This document shows, one piece after another, positions 1 to 5,680 of a DNA stretch of 7,057 bases (the first letter of the stretch is position 1; each line of letters opens with the position of its first letter). The stretch lies in assembly GCA_026225435.1 (NCBI GenBank), contig JAMFST010001137.1, forward strand, positions 1 to 7,057. The letters are read 5' to 3'. The DNA is from Labilithrix luteola. GTDB taxonomy: Bacteria; Myxococcota_A; Polyangia; Polyangiales; Polyangiaceae. Made by a program: the position numbers and the translations under genes. Below the pieces are notes generated by a model. The model saw only the letters and a list, made by a program, of their open reading frames with translations, made no database searches and was not told where the DNA came from.

Positions 1-235
1 CGGTCTCCATCGAGCCGGCGGCGCGCGCCTCCCGCTCGAAGCGCCCGATCAGCTCGCGCGTCTCGTCGGTGATGTCCGTCCGTCCCGGCGTGGCGGCCCC
101 TTCCTCGAGGTGCAGCAGCTTGAGGGCGACGAATTTGCCCGTCTGCACGTGCTCCGCGCGATAGACGGCCGCCATCCCACCGCGACCGATGGGCGCGATG
201 AGACGGTACTTCGCCGCGATGATCCGGTCATCCAT
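1..235 (-). CDS. Ser/Thr protein kinase, N-terminal fragment (runs off left edge)
   Basis: This is the first 78 codons of a eukaryote-like (Hanks-type) Ser/Thr kinase; the rest lies outside the window. Visible subdomains are the glycine-rich ATP loop IGRGGMAAVYRA (residues 16-27), the ATP-anchoring lysine in VALKLL (K39), and the probable alpha-C glutamate in RFEREARAA (E69). The sequence begins MDDRIIAAKYRLIAPIG, typical of kinases whose catalytic domain starts at the very N-terminus. Catalytic HRD and DFG motifs and any sensor domain are not in view. The ATG at 235 is chosen because the kinase fold begins about ten residues later; an in-frame GTG at 247 would add four residues. It does not look operonic with apt, which ends 173 bases upstream on the same strand. 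A perfect palindrome sits between the two. Such kinases are abundant in myxobacteria, and the substrate cannot be inferred. Confidence 0.93.
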   Translation of the reverse strand, partial: MDDRIIAAKYRLIAPIGRGGMAAVYRAEHVQTGKFVALKLLHLEEGAATPGRTDITDETRELIGRFEREARAAGSMET

Positions 236-250
236 CGCCGGCTTCACACC

Positions 251-277
251 GGTCTGACGACAGAGGGTCGTCAGACC
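251..277. promoter_or_regulatory. Perfect 11-bp inverted repeat just upstream of the kinase start
   Basis: GGTCTGACGAC (251-261) and GTCGTCAGACC (267-277) are exact reverse complements separated by five bases (AGAGG). The repeat ends 15 bases before the kinase ATG. It could be an operator for a dimeric regulator, or an mRNA leader hairpin close enough to the start codon to affect ribosome access. It lacks a U-run, so it is not a standard terminator. The structure is read directly from the sequence; the role is inference. Confidence 0.6.
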
Positions 278-312
278 GCTCACTGTGTCCCCGGGGAGTC
301 TCGTGACCCCCC

Positions 313-339
313 GCCCCGCCGAAGTGAATTCGTCGGGGC
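313..339 (-). terminator. Weak hairpin downstream of apt, possible terminator
   Basis: GCCCCG (313-318) pairs with CGGGGC (334-339), and CGAA (320-323) pairs with TTCG (329-332). There is one C/T mismatch between the two helices and a five-base loop. On the minus strand it follows the apt stop by about 70 bases. No U-run follows it, so intrinsic termination is only a possibility. The rest of the 236-408 gap shows no gene. Confidence 0.3.
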
Positions 340-408
340 CCCACCCCTCGCGGACGCTCCGCTACGCGTCGCTGAAGGACTGCACGAAAACGAGCCATCG
401 CTGGCCTC

Positions 409-963
409 TCAGTAGTGCAGCACGCTCTCGACGCGGACCGGGAGCAGGCGCTCCCGCCCGCCGAGGAACCCGAGCTCGATGGCGAAGGCGTAGGCCATCA
501 CGTAGCCCCCCTGGCGGTGCACCAGCTCGGCGGCCGCGCGGGCCGTCCCCCCGGTGGCGAGGACGTCGTCGACCACCAGGCAGCGCGCGCCTTCCTTGAT
601 GGAGCCCTTGTGCATCTCGAGCTCGGCGTTGCTGTACTCGGTCGTGTAGGTGACCCGGTCGCAGGCGGCCGGCAGCTTGCCGGGCTTGCGCGCGGGGACG
701 AAGCTCGCGTTCAGGCGCGCCGCGAGCGCCCCGCCGAAGATGAAGCCGCGCGCCTCGACGCCGACCACCGCGTCGATGTGCTCGCCGATGAAGCGCTCGG
801 CCATCGAGTCGAGCACGATGTGGAAGGCCCGCGGATCGGCCAGCAGCGGGGTGATGTCCTTGAAGACGATCCCCGGCGTGGGAAAATCGGGGATGTCGCG
901 GATCGCCGCCCGGGCGTGGGCGAGATGGTCGCCGGAGGAGTCTCGTGTGTCGCTCGCCGTCAT
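409..963 (-). CDS. apt: Adenine phosphoribosyltransferase
   Basis: A cytosolic purine-salvage enzyme that converts adenine plus PRPP to AMP and pyrophosphate. The 184-residue protein has the family's usual length. Conserved stretches appear in the expected order: IPDFPTPGIVFKDITPLL (24-41), GVEARGFIFGGALA (68-81), the RKPGKLP segment (92-98), EYSNAELEMHKGSI in the flexible catalytic loop (109-122), and the PRPP-binding signature VVDDVLATGGTA (130-141), whose paired aspartates contact the ribose. About 20 residues precede the core and are probably disordered. The ATG overlaps the surE stop as ATGA, so translation is probably coupled to surE and start choice is secure. Nucleobase specificity as adenine rather than another purine rests on overall family resemblance. 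Confidence 0.96.
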   Translation of the reverse strand: MTASDTRDSSGDHLAHARAAIRDIPDFPTPGIVFKDITPLLADPRAFHIVLDSMAERFIGEHIDAVVGVEARGFIFGGALAARLNASFVPARKPGKLPAACDRVTYTTEYSNAELEMHKGSIKEGARCLVVDDVLATGGTARAAAELVHRQGGYVMAYAFAIELGFLGGRERLLPVRVESVLHY

Positions 964-1745
964 GATGAGACGACTGTACGCGCGATCTCCCCGAGGAGGG
1001 GATCGCCTTCACGCGTCAAGTCGAGGAGAAGTGAGGTGAGCGTGGCCGCCCCGGCGTCGAACGCGTCGGTGTCGCTCCCCGGATCGCTCGCATGAGACAC
1101 GCCCGGCCCGCCGATCCAGAGGTACTCGCGGCCGCGCGGATCGCGGCGAAAGTCGATGGTCTCCTCGTAGATGCGCGTGCCCAGGCGAGCGGCTCGCACC
1201 TCGCCGTTCCACACCTTGGGGACATTGAGGCTCAGCAGGCGCCGGTCGGTCCCCACCAGCTGGAGCGCGATGCGGGTGGTGAGCGCGGCGATGGCGTCGA
1301 GATCGGCCCCCACCTCGGCGCTGACGGCGAGGCCGGGGATGCCGCGGAGCGCCCCTTCGCGGGCGGCGGCGATGGTGCCCGAGTAGAAGGCGTCCTGTCC
1401 CAGATTGAGACCGCGGTTGATCCCGGAGACGATGACGTCGGGCCGGCGGGAGAGCACGCGAGTGCCGGCGTGGAGCGCGACGTACACGCAGTCGGCCGGG
1501 GTGCCGTCGACCGCGAAGACCGTGGTTCCGGGGATCGGCGCGCTCGACCCGGCAGCGTCGAGGCGGCGCAGGCGACGCGGTGTGTGGAGGCTGAGCGAGT
1601 GGCTCACGGCGCTCTGCTCCGACTCGGGAGCGCAGACCACCACGTCACCGCCGGTAGCGAGCGCCGCGAGAGCACGGCGCAGCCCCTCGCTGTGCACGCC
1701 GTCGTCGTTGGAGAGGAGGAACAGCGGGGCGGAAGAGGACGTCAT
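960..1745 (-). CDS. surE: 5'/3'-nucleotidase SurE (nucleoside monophosphate phosphatase)
   Basis: The SurE family dephosphorylates nucleoside 5'- and 3'-monophosphates using a divalent metal. In the 261-residue product the N-terminal metal motif LLSNDDG (residues 10-16, with D14 and D15) is intact. So is the serine in APESEQSAVSHS (S45, the usual third ligand region), DGTPADCV (80-87), and the SGINRGLNLG segment with N110 as the likely fourth ligand. YSGTIAAAREG (121-131) is also family-typical. Length matches the family. The ATG at 1745 has no clear Shine-Dalgarno, and no other in-frame start lies upstream before the divergent gene. The gene leads a two-gene unit with apt (ATGA overlap). Together they could recycle nucleotides: SurE releases nucleosides from NMPs and Apt rebuilds AMP from adenine. 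A nucleoside-cleaving step would be needed between them and is not encoded here. Confidence 0.95.
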   Translation of the reverse strand: MTSSSAPLFLLSNDDGVHSEGLRRALAALATGGDVVVCAPESEQSAVSHSLSLHTPRRLRRLDAAGSSAPIPGTTVFAVDGTPADCVYVALHAGTRVLSRRPDVIVSGINRGLNLGQDAFYSGTIAAAREGALRGIPGLAVSAEVGADLDAIAALTTRIALQLVGTDRRLLSLNVPKVWNGEVRAARLGTRIYEETIDFRRDPRGREYLWIGGPGVSHASDPGSDTDAFDAGAATLTSLLLDLTREGDPLLGEIARTVVSS

Positions 1746-1797
1746 CGCGCCGTCGTGTAGCCCGTCGCGCCCTTCTGGAAAATCGACCGCGTGTTCT

Positions 1798-1826
1798 TTG
1801 ACGGACGAGCAGTACTGAACTAACGA
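1798..1826 (+). promoter_or_regulatory. Putative sigma-70-like promoter of the winged-helix / MutS-like / moaB cluster
   Basis: TTGACG (1798-1803) matches the -35 consensus at five of six positions. It is followed after exactly 17 bases by TAACGA (1821-1826), a weak -10. A start site about seven bases on would fall near 1833, almost at the ATG at 1835. No Shine-Dalgarno precedes that ATG, which is consistent with a very short or absent leader. The 17-base spacer contains the CAGTACTG palindrome, a classical position for a repressor site. The -10 match is poor, so this is a candidate only. Confidence 0.4.
1806..1820. promoter_or_regulatory. Operator-like site 1 (15-base inverted repeat, promoter copy)
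   Basis: The site reads CGAGCAGTACTGAAC and has the self-complementary core CAGTACTG (1810-1817). It lies in the spacer of the putative promoter. An exact reverse-complement copy occurs at 1902-1916. Repressor binding here would compete with RNA polymerase; this role is inferred. Confidence 0.5.
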
Positions 1827-1834
1827 TCAACTTC

Positions 1835-2200
1835 ATGAGCTACCACCTGCGCGTTCTCCAGTCCATCGTGAAGCTTTCCCGCTCGAGCTCCGCCCCCTCT
1901 CGTTCAGTACTGCTCGGTCGCGCAGGGGGGACGAGCAGTGCACTGGGCGACGCGCTCGACACGCTGCTTTCGCTCGGGTTGATCCAGCGCGCCGCCTCGG
2001 ACGAGCAGCCGATCCGCCTGACGCTCGAGGGGCTCGCCGTCGGCACCGCCTACGCGGCCGAGGCAGCTCGTCGTGCGGATGCGCTGAAGGTGGAGGAGCC
2101 CGTCCGTGCCCCGCGCGCCGCGCTGCGGGTGGAGCGTCGCGCGCGCTCGCGCACCGAGCGTCGGGCGGTTCCGCGTCCCGCGGCAAGTCGCGCAGCGTGA
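1835..2200 (+). CDS. Small winged-helix-like DNA-binding protein (putative regulator)
   Basis: This 121-residue protein is not a family I can name. Residues 1-16 (SYHLRVLQSIVKLS) look like a first helix. Residues 36-52 (ALGDALDTLLSLGLIQR) look like a recognition-type helix ending in the 'LGLI' turn common in MarR/ArsR-like folds. DEQPIRLTLEGLAVG (56-70) fits a beta-wing followed by a C-terminal helix. The last 30 residues are Arg/Ala-rich and probably disordered or nucleic-acid-contacting. Third-position G/C bias supports coding, although GTT, CTT, TCT and CGT codons are somewhat frequent near the start. The start at 1835 has no ribosome-binding site; a GTG at 1868 is a possible alternative. 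The stop (2198-2200) is one base before the ATG of the MutS-like gene, so the two are almost certainly co-transcribed. Operator-like palindromes in its promoter and coding region suggest autoregulation (inference). Confidence 0.72.
   Translation: MSYHLRVLQSIVKLSRSSSAPSRSVLLGRAGGTSSALGDALDTLLSLGLIQRAASDEQPIRLTLEGLAVGTAYAAEAARRADALKVEEPVRAPRAALRVERRARSRTERRAVPRPAASRAA
1902..1916. promoter_or_regulatory. Operator-like site 2 (inverted copy within the winged-helix gene)
   Basis: GTTCAGTACTGCTCG is the exact reverse complement of 1806-1820. Its CAGTACTG core (1905-1912) is centred 95 bp from that of site 1, about nine helical turns. It lies within codons 23-28 of the winged-helix gene. A further palindrome, CAGTGCACTG, follows at 1936-1945, another 32 bp (about three turns) on. 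Binding is inferred, not shown. Confidence 0.45.
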
Positions 2201-2201
2201 T

Positions 2202-4013
2202 ATGCGTGCTGGCCTGGTGGACGCCCGGGCGAGCTACGAAGAGGGGAGCACGGCGCGATCGGCGGAGGTCGCGCGCCTCGAGGGGCGTGAGCGAGGGCTC
2301 GGCACGCTCCGGGTCGTCGTCGCGCTCGGGGCGGTCGGCGCGCTGGTGGACGCCGTCTGGGGCCCGTGGGCAGAGATCGCGACCGCCGCGTGCGTCGGGC
2401 TCGTCGCTGCGTTCATCGTCCTGGTGGCGATTCACGCGCGGGCTGTGGCGGCGCGGGAGCTGGCCGAGGCTGGTCGTCGCTTTCACCAGCGAGGGCTCGC
2501 CCGGCTGGACGACACGTGGAGCACCTTCACCGAGGACGGCGCGCGCTTCGTCGACGACGAGCATCCGTTCTCCTCGGATCTCGACCTGTTCGGCCCGCGC
2601 TCGCTCTTCCAGCGGCTGAACGCGGCGGAGACCTTCGAAGGGCAGGGGAAGCTGGCCGCCTGGCTCTCGAGCGACCCGCCGTCGACCGACGAGCTGGAGG
2701 CGCGGCACGCCGCCGTGCGCGAGCTCGCCACGCGCACCGCCTTCCGCGCCGATCTCTCGGCCGAGGCGCACCTGCTCGACGGGACCCGGCCGCTGGGGCT
2801 CGTGAAGTGGGCCGCGGCACCGGCCACCTGGACGCCGTCGTCGGCGCTCCGCCTCGCCGGGCTGGGGCTGCCGCTGGCGATCGCGCTCGCCTTCGCGGCG
2901 CATCGCTGGGGTCCGGCGCCGGGCTGGATCTGGATCGCTCTCCTCGTCGGCGCGGTCGCCTTCAACCGGATGGTCGGCGGGCAGGTCGCGCCGATCGTGG
3001 AGCTCGCCTCCACGCGCGAGACCGCCATCGCGCGCTTCGCCACGCTCTTCGCCCGCATCGAGCGGGAGACGTTCACCTCGGCGCGCCTGGTGCAGCTCCG
3101 CGAGCGGCTGGTGCGCTCGGGCACGTCGGCCACGGCGCAGATGGCGCGGCTCGCGCGCATCGTCAGCTTCGTCGACGCGCGGCAGAACGAGTTCTTCCGG
3201 CTCTTCCTCGCGCCGGTGCTGATCTGGGATCTCAACTGCGCGGTCTTCGTCGAGCGCTGGCGCAGCGAGGTGGGGGCGAGCGTCGGGGAGTGGTTCGACG
3301 CGCTCCACGAGATGGAGGCGCTCGCGAGCCTCGCCGGGTTCGCCTTCGAGACGCCCGACGCCAGCTTCCCGCGCTTCAGCAGCGAGCCGCAGTTCGTCGC
3401 CGAGCAGCTCGGCCACCCGCTGGTGCCGCGCGCGCGGCGGGTCGACAACGACGTGAGCTTGCCGGGGGCAGGCGACGCGCTCGTGGTCACCGGCTCGAAC
3501 ATGGCCGGCAAGACGACCATGCTGCGCGCCATCGGGGTGACCGCGCAGCTCGCCTTCGCCGGGGCGCCGGTGACCGCGCGCTCGCTCGTGCTGGGGCGGA
3601 TGGCCGTGTCCACCAGCATGCGCATCCGCGACTCGCTGGGGGACGGCGTGTCGCGCTTCTACGCCGAGGTCAGCCGGCTCAAGCTGGTGACCGACCGCGC
3701 CGCCGCGGGACCGTCGCTCTTCCTGCTCGACGAGATCCTCCATGGGACCAACATGCGCGAAAGGCTCATCGGGGCGCGTGGGCTGGTGCTCGGTCTGCTG
3801 GGCCGCGGCGCGCTGGGCGCGGTGTCGACGCACGATCTCGCGCTCGGCGACCTCGCGACAGAACGCCCCGGACACGTGCACAACGTGCACTTCGAGGAGC
3901 AGGTCGAGGGGGACGTGATGACCTTCGATTACCGGCTGCGCCCCGGCGTGGTCACCAGCTCGAACGCGCTCCGCTTGATGCGCGCGGTCGGGCTGGACGT
4001 CGGCTCGACGTGA
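2202..4013 (+). CDS. Membrane-anchored MutS-family ATPase-like protein
   Basis: A 603-residue protein carrying the MutS core ATPase at its C-terminus. The Walker A is TGSNMAGKTTMLR (430-442; canonical MutS has TGPNMxGKST). The ABC-type signature region is DSLGDGVSRFYAEVSRL (477-493), Walker B is SLFLLDEILHGTN (505-517), and the His-switch is VSTHDL (541-546). LFQRLNAAETFEGQGKLAAWL (135-155) matches the start of the MutS lever/core region. Four hydrophobic segments, at about 36-53, 58-79, 215-234 and 242-256, suggest membrane anchoring in two hairpins. The N-terminal mismatch-recognition domain with its Phe-x-Glu motif is absent, and no MutS2-type Smr nuclease is present, so classical mismatch repair is unlikely. 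The ATG at 2202 is preferred because it lies one base after the upstream stop; an in-frame ATG at 2106 would overlap that gene and add 32 basic residues. It is similar to uncharacterised 'MutS-related' membrane proteins; the substrate is unknown. Confidence 0.88.
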   Translation: MRAGLVDARASYEEGSTARSAEVARLEGRERGLGTLRVVVALGAVGALVDAVWGPWAEIATAACVGLVAAFIVLVAIHARAVAARELAEAGRRFHQRGLARLDDTWSTFTEDGARFVDDEHPFSSDLDLFGPRSLFQRLNAAETFEGQGKLAAWLSSDPPSTDELEARHAAVRELATRTAFRADLSAEAHLLDGTRPLGLVKWAAAPATWTPSSALRLAGLGLPLAIALAFAAHRWGPAPGWIWIALLVGAVAFNRMVGGQVAPIVELASTRETAIARFATLFARIERETFTSARLVQLRERLVRSGTSATAQMARLARIVSFVDARQNEFFRLFLAPVLIWDLNCAVFVERWRSEVGASVGEWFDALHEMEALASLAGFAFETPDASFPRFSSEPQFVAEQLGHPLVPRARRVDNDVSLPGAGDALVVTGSNMAGKTTMLRAIGVTAQLAFAGAPVTARSLVLGRMAVSTSMRIRDSLGDGVSRFYAEVSRLKLVTDRAAAGPSLFLLDEILHGTNMRERLIGARGLVLGLLGRGALGAVSTHDLALGDLATERPGHVHNVHFEEQVEGDVMTFDYRLRPGVVTSSNALRLMRAVGLDVGST

Positions 4014-4052
4014 CCCTCGACGGCGGGCATGGGGCTTGATACGAACCGCCGC

Positions 4053-4586
4053 ATGACTGACGCCGTCGTTCCTTCGGGGCGCAAAGGGATCCGCATCCTC
4101 ACCATCTCGGCGACGGATCAACGCTCCGCGCACGCGGACGAGGCGGGCTCGGTCCTCGACAAGCTGCTCATCGACGCCGGCTACACCGTCGTGCGCCACG
4201 TGCTCCTGAAGAAGAACATGGAGTACGTGAAGGAGCGCGTGCAGCAGTGCGCCGACGACAACGAGGCCGAGGCGATCATCATCTCCGGCGGCACCGGCAT
4301 CGCCCAGCGGGACAGCACGCCCGAGGCGGTCGAGGGGATCTTCGACAAGCGCATCGACGGCTTCGGCGAGGCGATGCGCCGCTTCTCCTTCGACGAGATC
4401 GGCCCCTTCGGCATGCTCACCCGCGCCACCGCCGGGCTGGTGAATCAGTGCGTCGTCTTCGTCATCCCCAGCCGCCCCGCTGCGGTGAAGCTCGCGGCGG
4501 AGAAGCTGATCATCCCTACCCTCGAGCACATGGTCGACCTGGCGCTCAACCGCGCCTCGGTCCTCCCGCCTCCGCCCTACGTCTGA
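4053..4586 (+). CDS. moaB: MoaB/MogA-type molybdopterin-binding protein
   Basis: This family binds molybdopterin; MogA-type members adenylylate it before molybdate insertion. From the ATG at 4053 the product is 177 residues. IRILTIS opens the fold, the pterin-binding SGGTGIAQRDSTPEA is intact (about residues 78-92), and FGEAMRRFSFDEIG through TRATAGLVNQ matches MoaB best. The acidic residue in 'RDSTPEA', equivalent to the MogA catalytic aspartate, is kept, so adenylyltransferase activity is plausible. The usual Pro-Gly turn near the C-terminus reads IPSRPAAVKLA, with Ser in place of Gly. An ATG at 4029 would add eight residues; 4053 is preferred because its distance to the first strand equals that of E. 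coli MoaB. Neither start has a strong ribosome-binding site. It follows the MutS-like gene by 39 bases, probably in the same transcript, with no obvious functional link. Confidence 0.9.
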   Translation: MTDAVVPSGRKGIRILTISATDQRSAHADEAGSVLDKLLIDAGYTVVRHVLLKKNMEYVKERVQQCADDNEAEAIIISGGTGIAQRDSTPEAVEGIFDKRIDGFGEAMRRFSFDEIGPFGMLTRATAGLVNQCVVFVIPSRPAAVKLAAEKLIIPTLEHMVDLALNRASVLPPPPYV

Positions 4587-4605
4587 GCCAGCACCGACTC
4601 CGCGC

Positions 4606-4733
4606 GAGAGGTCGGCGAGAAATTGTCGGAAAGGCTGCAAAGCTAGGAAGCGGAGCGAAGCCGTACTTATGTACGGCGTAGCGACTGCGACCGACGATTT
4701 GCGGCCTTTCCGGCAATTTATCGTCGGCCTCTT
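4606..4733. terminator. Long imperfect hairpin between convergent moaB and epmA (terminator / structured repeat)
   Basis: Arms 4608-4641 and 4698-4731 (34 bases each) are complementary except for four positions that can form G-U pairs in plus-strand RNA and one G/A mismatch. A4607-T4732 extends the helix. Between the arms lies a second perfect hairpin, GCCGTAC-TTAT-GTACGGC (4660-4677). The element fills almost the whole gap: it begins 19 bases after the moaB stop, and its right arm ends just before the epmA stop codon. It could terminate both convergent genes, yield a stable small RNA, or be a copy of a dispersed intergenic repeat. There is no long U-run, so strong intrinsic termination is not certain. 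Confidence 0.7.
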
Positions 4734-5680
4734 CAGAGGTCGGCGTCGGTGAAGGCCATGCCTCGGGCGATCTCGGCCGTGCCGAGGCTGAGCGCCACCA
4801 GGCGATCGACGCCGAGCGCGTTGCCCCCGCTCGGCGGCATCCCGCGCTCGAGCGCCTCGAGGAAGCGCTCGTCGATGGGGTAGACCGGCAGGCCGCGGCG
4901 GGTGCGCTCGGCCTGGTCGGCGACGAAGCGGGCGCGTTGCTCCACCGGATCGGTGAGCTCGCCGAAGCCGTTGCACAGCTCGACGCCGGCGACGTAGACC
5001 TCGAAGCGCTCGGCCAGGCGCGGATCGTCCGGCTTCTTCCGCGCGAGCGATGCCTGCACAGCCGGGTAATCGGTGAGCACCACCGCGTGATCGAGCGCGG
5101 CGATCCCCGGCTCCACCTCGTCCACCAGCAGGCGGAAGAAGCGATCTTCGTCCTCGGCCGCGAGCCGCAAGGTCTCGTCGGCGGACACGCCGGCGAAGCG
5201 CGTGAAGGCCTCGCACACGCCGAGGCGAGCGAACGGGGGGCGCGTGTCGATGCGTCGGCCGCGCTCGCGGGTCCCCGGGGCATCCGCGAGGTGGACCTCG
5301 CCGCCGGTGATCCGCGCGATGAGCTGCTCGGTGTCGCGCACCACGGCGTCCATTCCGTCGTCCGCGCGGTACCACTCGAGCATGGTGAACTCGGGGTGGT
5401 GGCGCTCGCCCAGCTCGTCCTGGCGGAAGGCGCGGGTGATCTGGAAGATGCGCCGCTGCCCGGCGGCGAGCAGGCGCTTCATCTGGAATTCGGGCGAGGT
5501 GGAGAGCCAGCGCGGCGATCGAGTCGCGGGGACGGCGAAGGCCTCGAGGTGCACGTCGAGCCCGGGCGAGGGGACGAGGAGGGGCGTCTCGACCTCGCGG
5601 AAGCCGCGGCTGCCGAAGAAGTCGCGGAGGCTGCCGAGGACGTGCGCTCGCTGGGCGAGACCGCGCGCGTCGGCGCTCAC
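4733..5680 (-). CDS. epmA: Elongation factor P--lysine ligase EpmA (PoxA/GenX/YjeA)
   Basis: A class II lysyl-tRNA-synthetase-like catalytic domain with no anticodon-binding domain. Family members attach (R)-beta-lysine or lysine to a conserved lysine of EF-P, which helps ribosomes pass polyproline stretches. The 315 residues compare with about 325 in E. coli EpmA. Motif 1 lies near GFREVETPLLVPSPG (26-40). Motif 2 is the run from TSPEFQMKRLLAAG to FRQDELGERHHPEFTMLEWYR (61-105). The substrate region AERFEVYVAGVELCNGFGELTD (223-244) is conserved, and motif 3 is GNALGVDRLVAL (286-297). Start is GTG at 5680, overlapping the TetR stop as GTGA, so translation is coupled. EF-P and EpmB are not in this window. 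Overall agreement with E. coli EpmA is extensive, so a full LysRS or an unrelated GenX paralogue is unlikely. Confidence 0.94.
   Translation of the reverse strand: MSADARGLAQRAHVLGSLRDFFGSRGFREVETPLLVPSPGLDVHLEAFAVPATRSPRWLSTSPEFQMKRLLAAGQRRIFQITRAFRQDELGERHHPEFTMLEWYRADDGMDAVVRDTEQLIARITGGEVHLADAPGTRERGRRIDTRPPFARLGVCEAFTRFAGVSADETLRLAAEDEDRFFRLLVDEVEPGIAALDHAVVLTDYPAVQASLARKKPDDPRLAERFEVYVAGVELCNGFGELTDPVEQRARFVADQAERTRRGLPVYPIDERFLEALERGMPPSGGNALGVDRLVALSLGTAEIARGMAFTDADL

Noticed and set aside
362..1012. Alternative minus-strand frame over apt
   Set aside because: Apt is certain in the other frame; this one gives Arg/His/Gly-rich sequence without motifs.
2106..2201. Upstream ATG extending the MutS-like protein by 32 residues
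   Set aside because: It would overlap the end of the winged-helix gene. The added residues are Arg-rich and resemble no domain, and the ATG at 2202 abuts the preceding stop.
2202..4013. Canonical MutS or MutS2 mismatch-repair protein
   Set aside because: There is no mismatch-recognition domain with Phe-x-Glu, no Smr nuclease domain, and four hydrophobic segments are present.
4608..4731. Hairpin as a transposon-end pair or MITE
   Set aside because: There is no target-site duplication at its borders (bases flanking 4606 and 4733 do not match), and the pattern of G-U-compatible changes fits an RNA structure better. A dispersed repeat origin is still possible.
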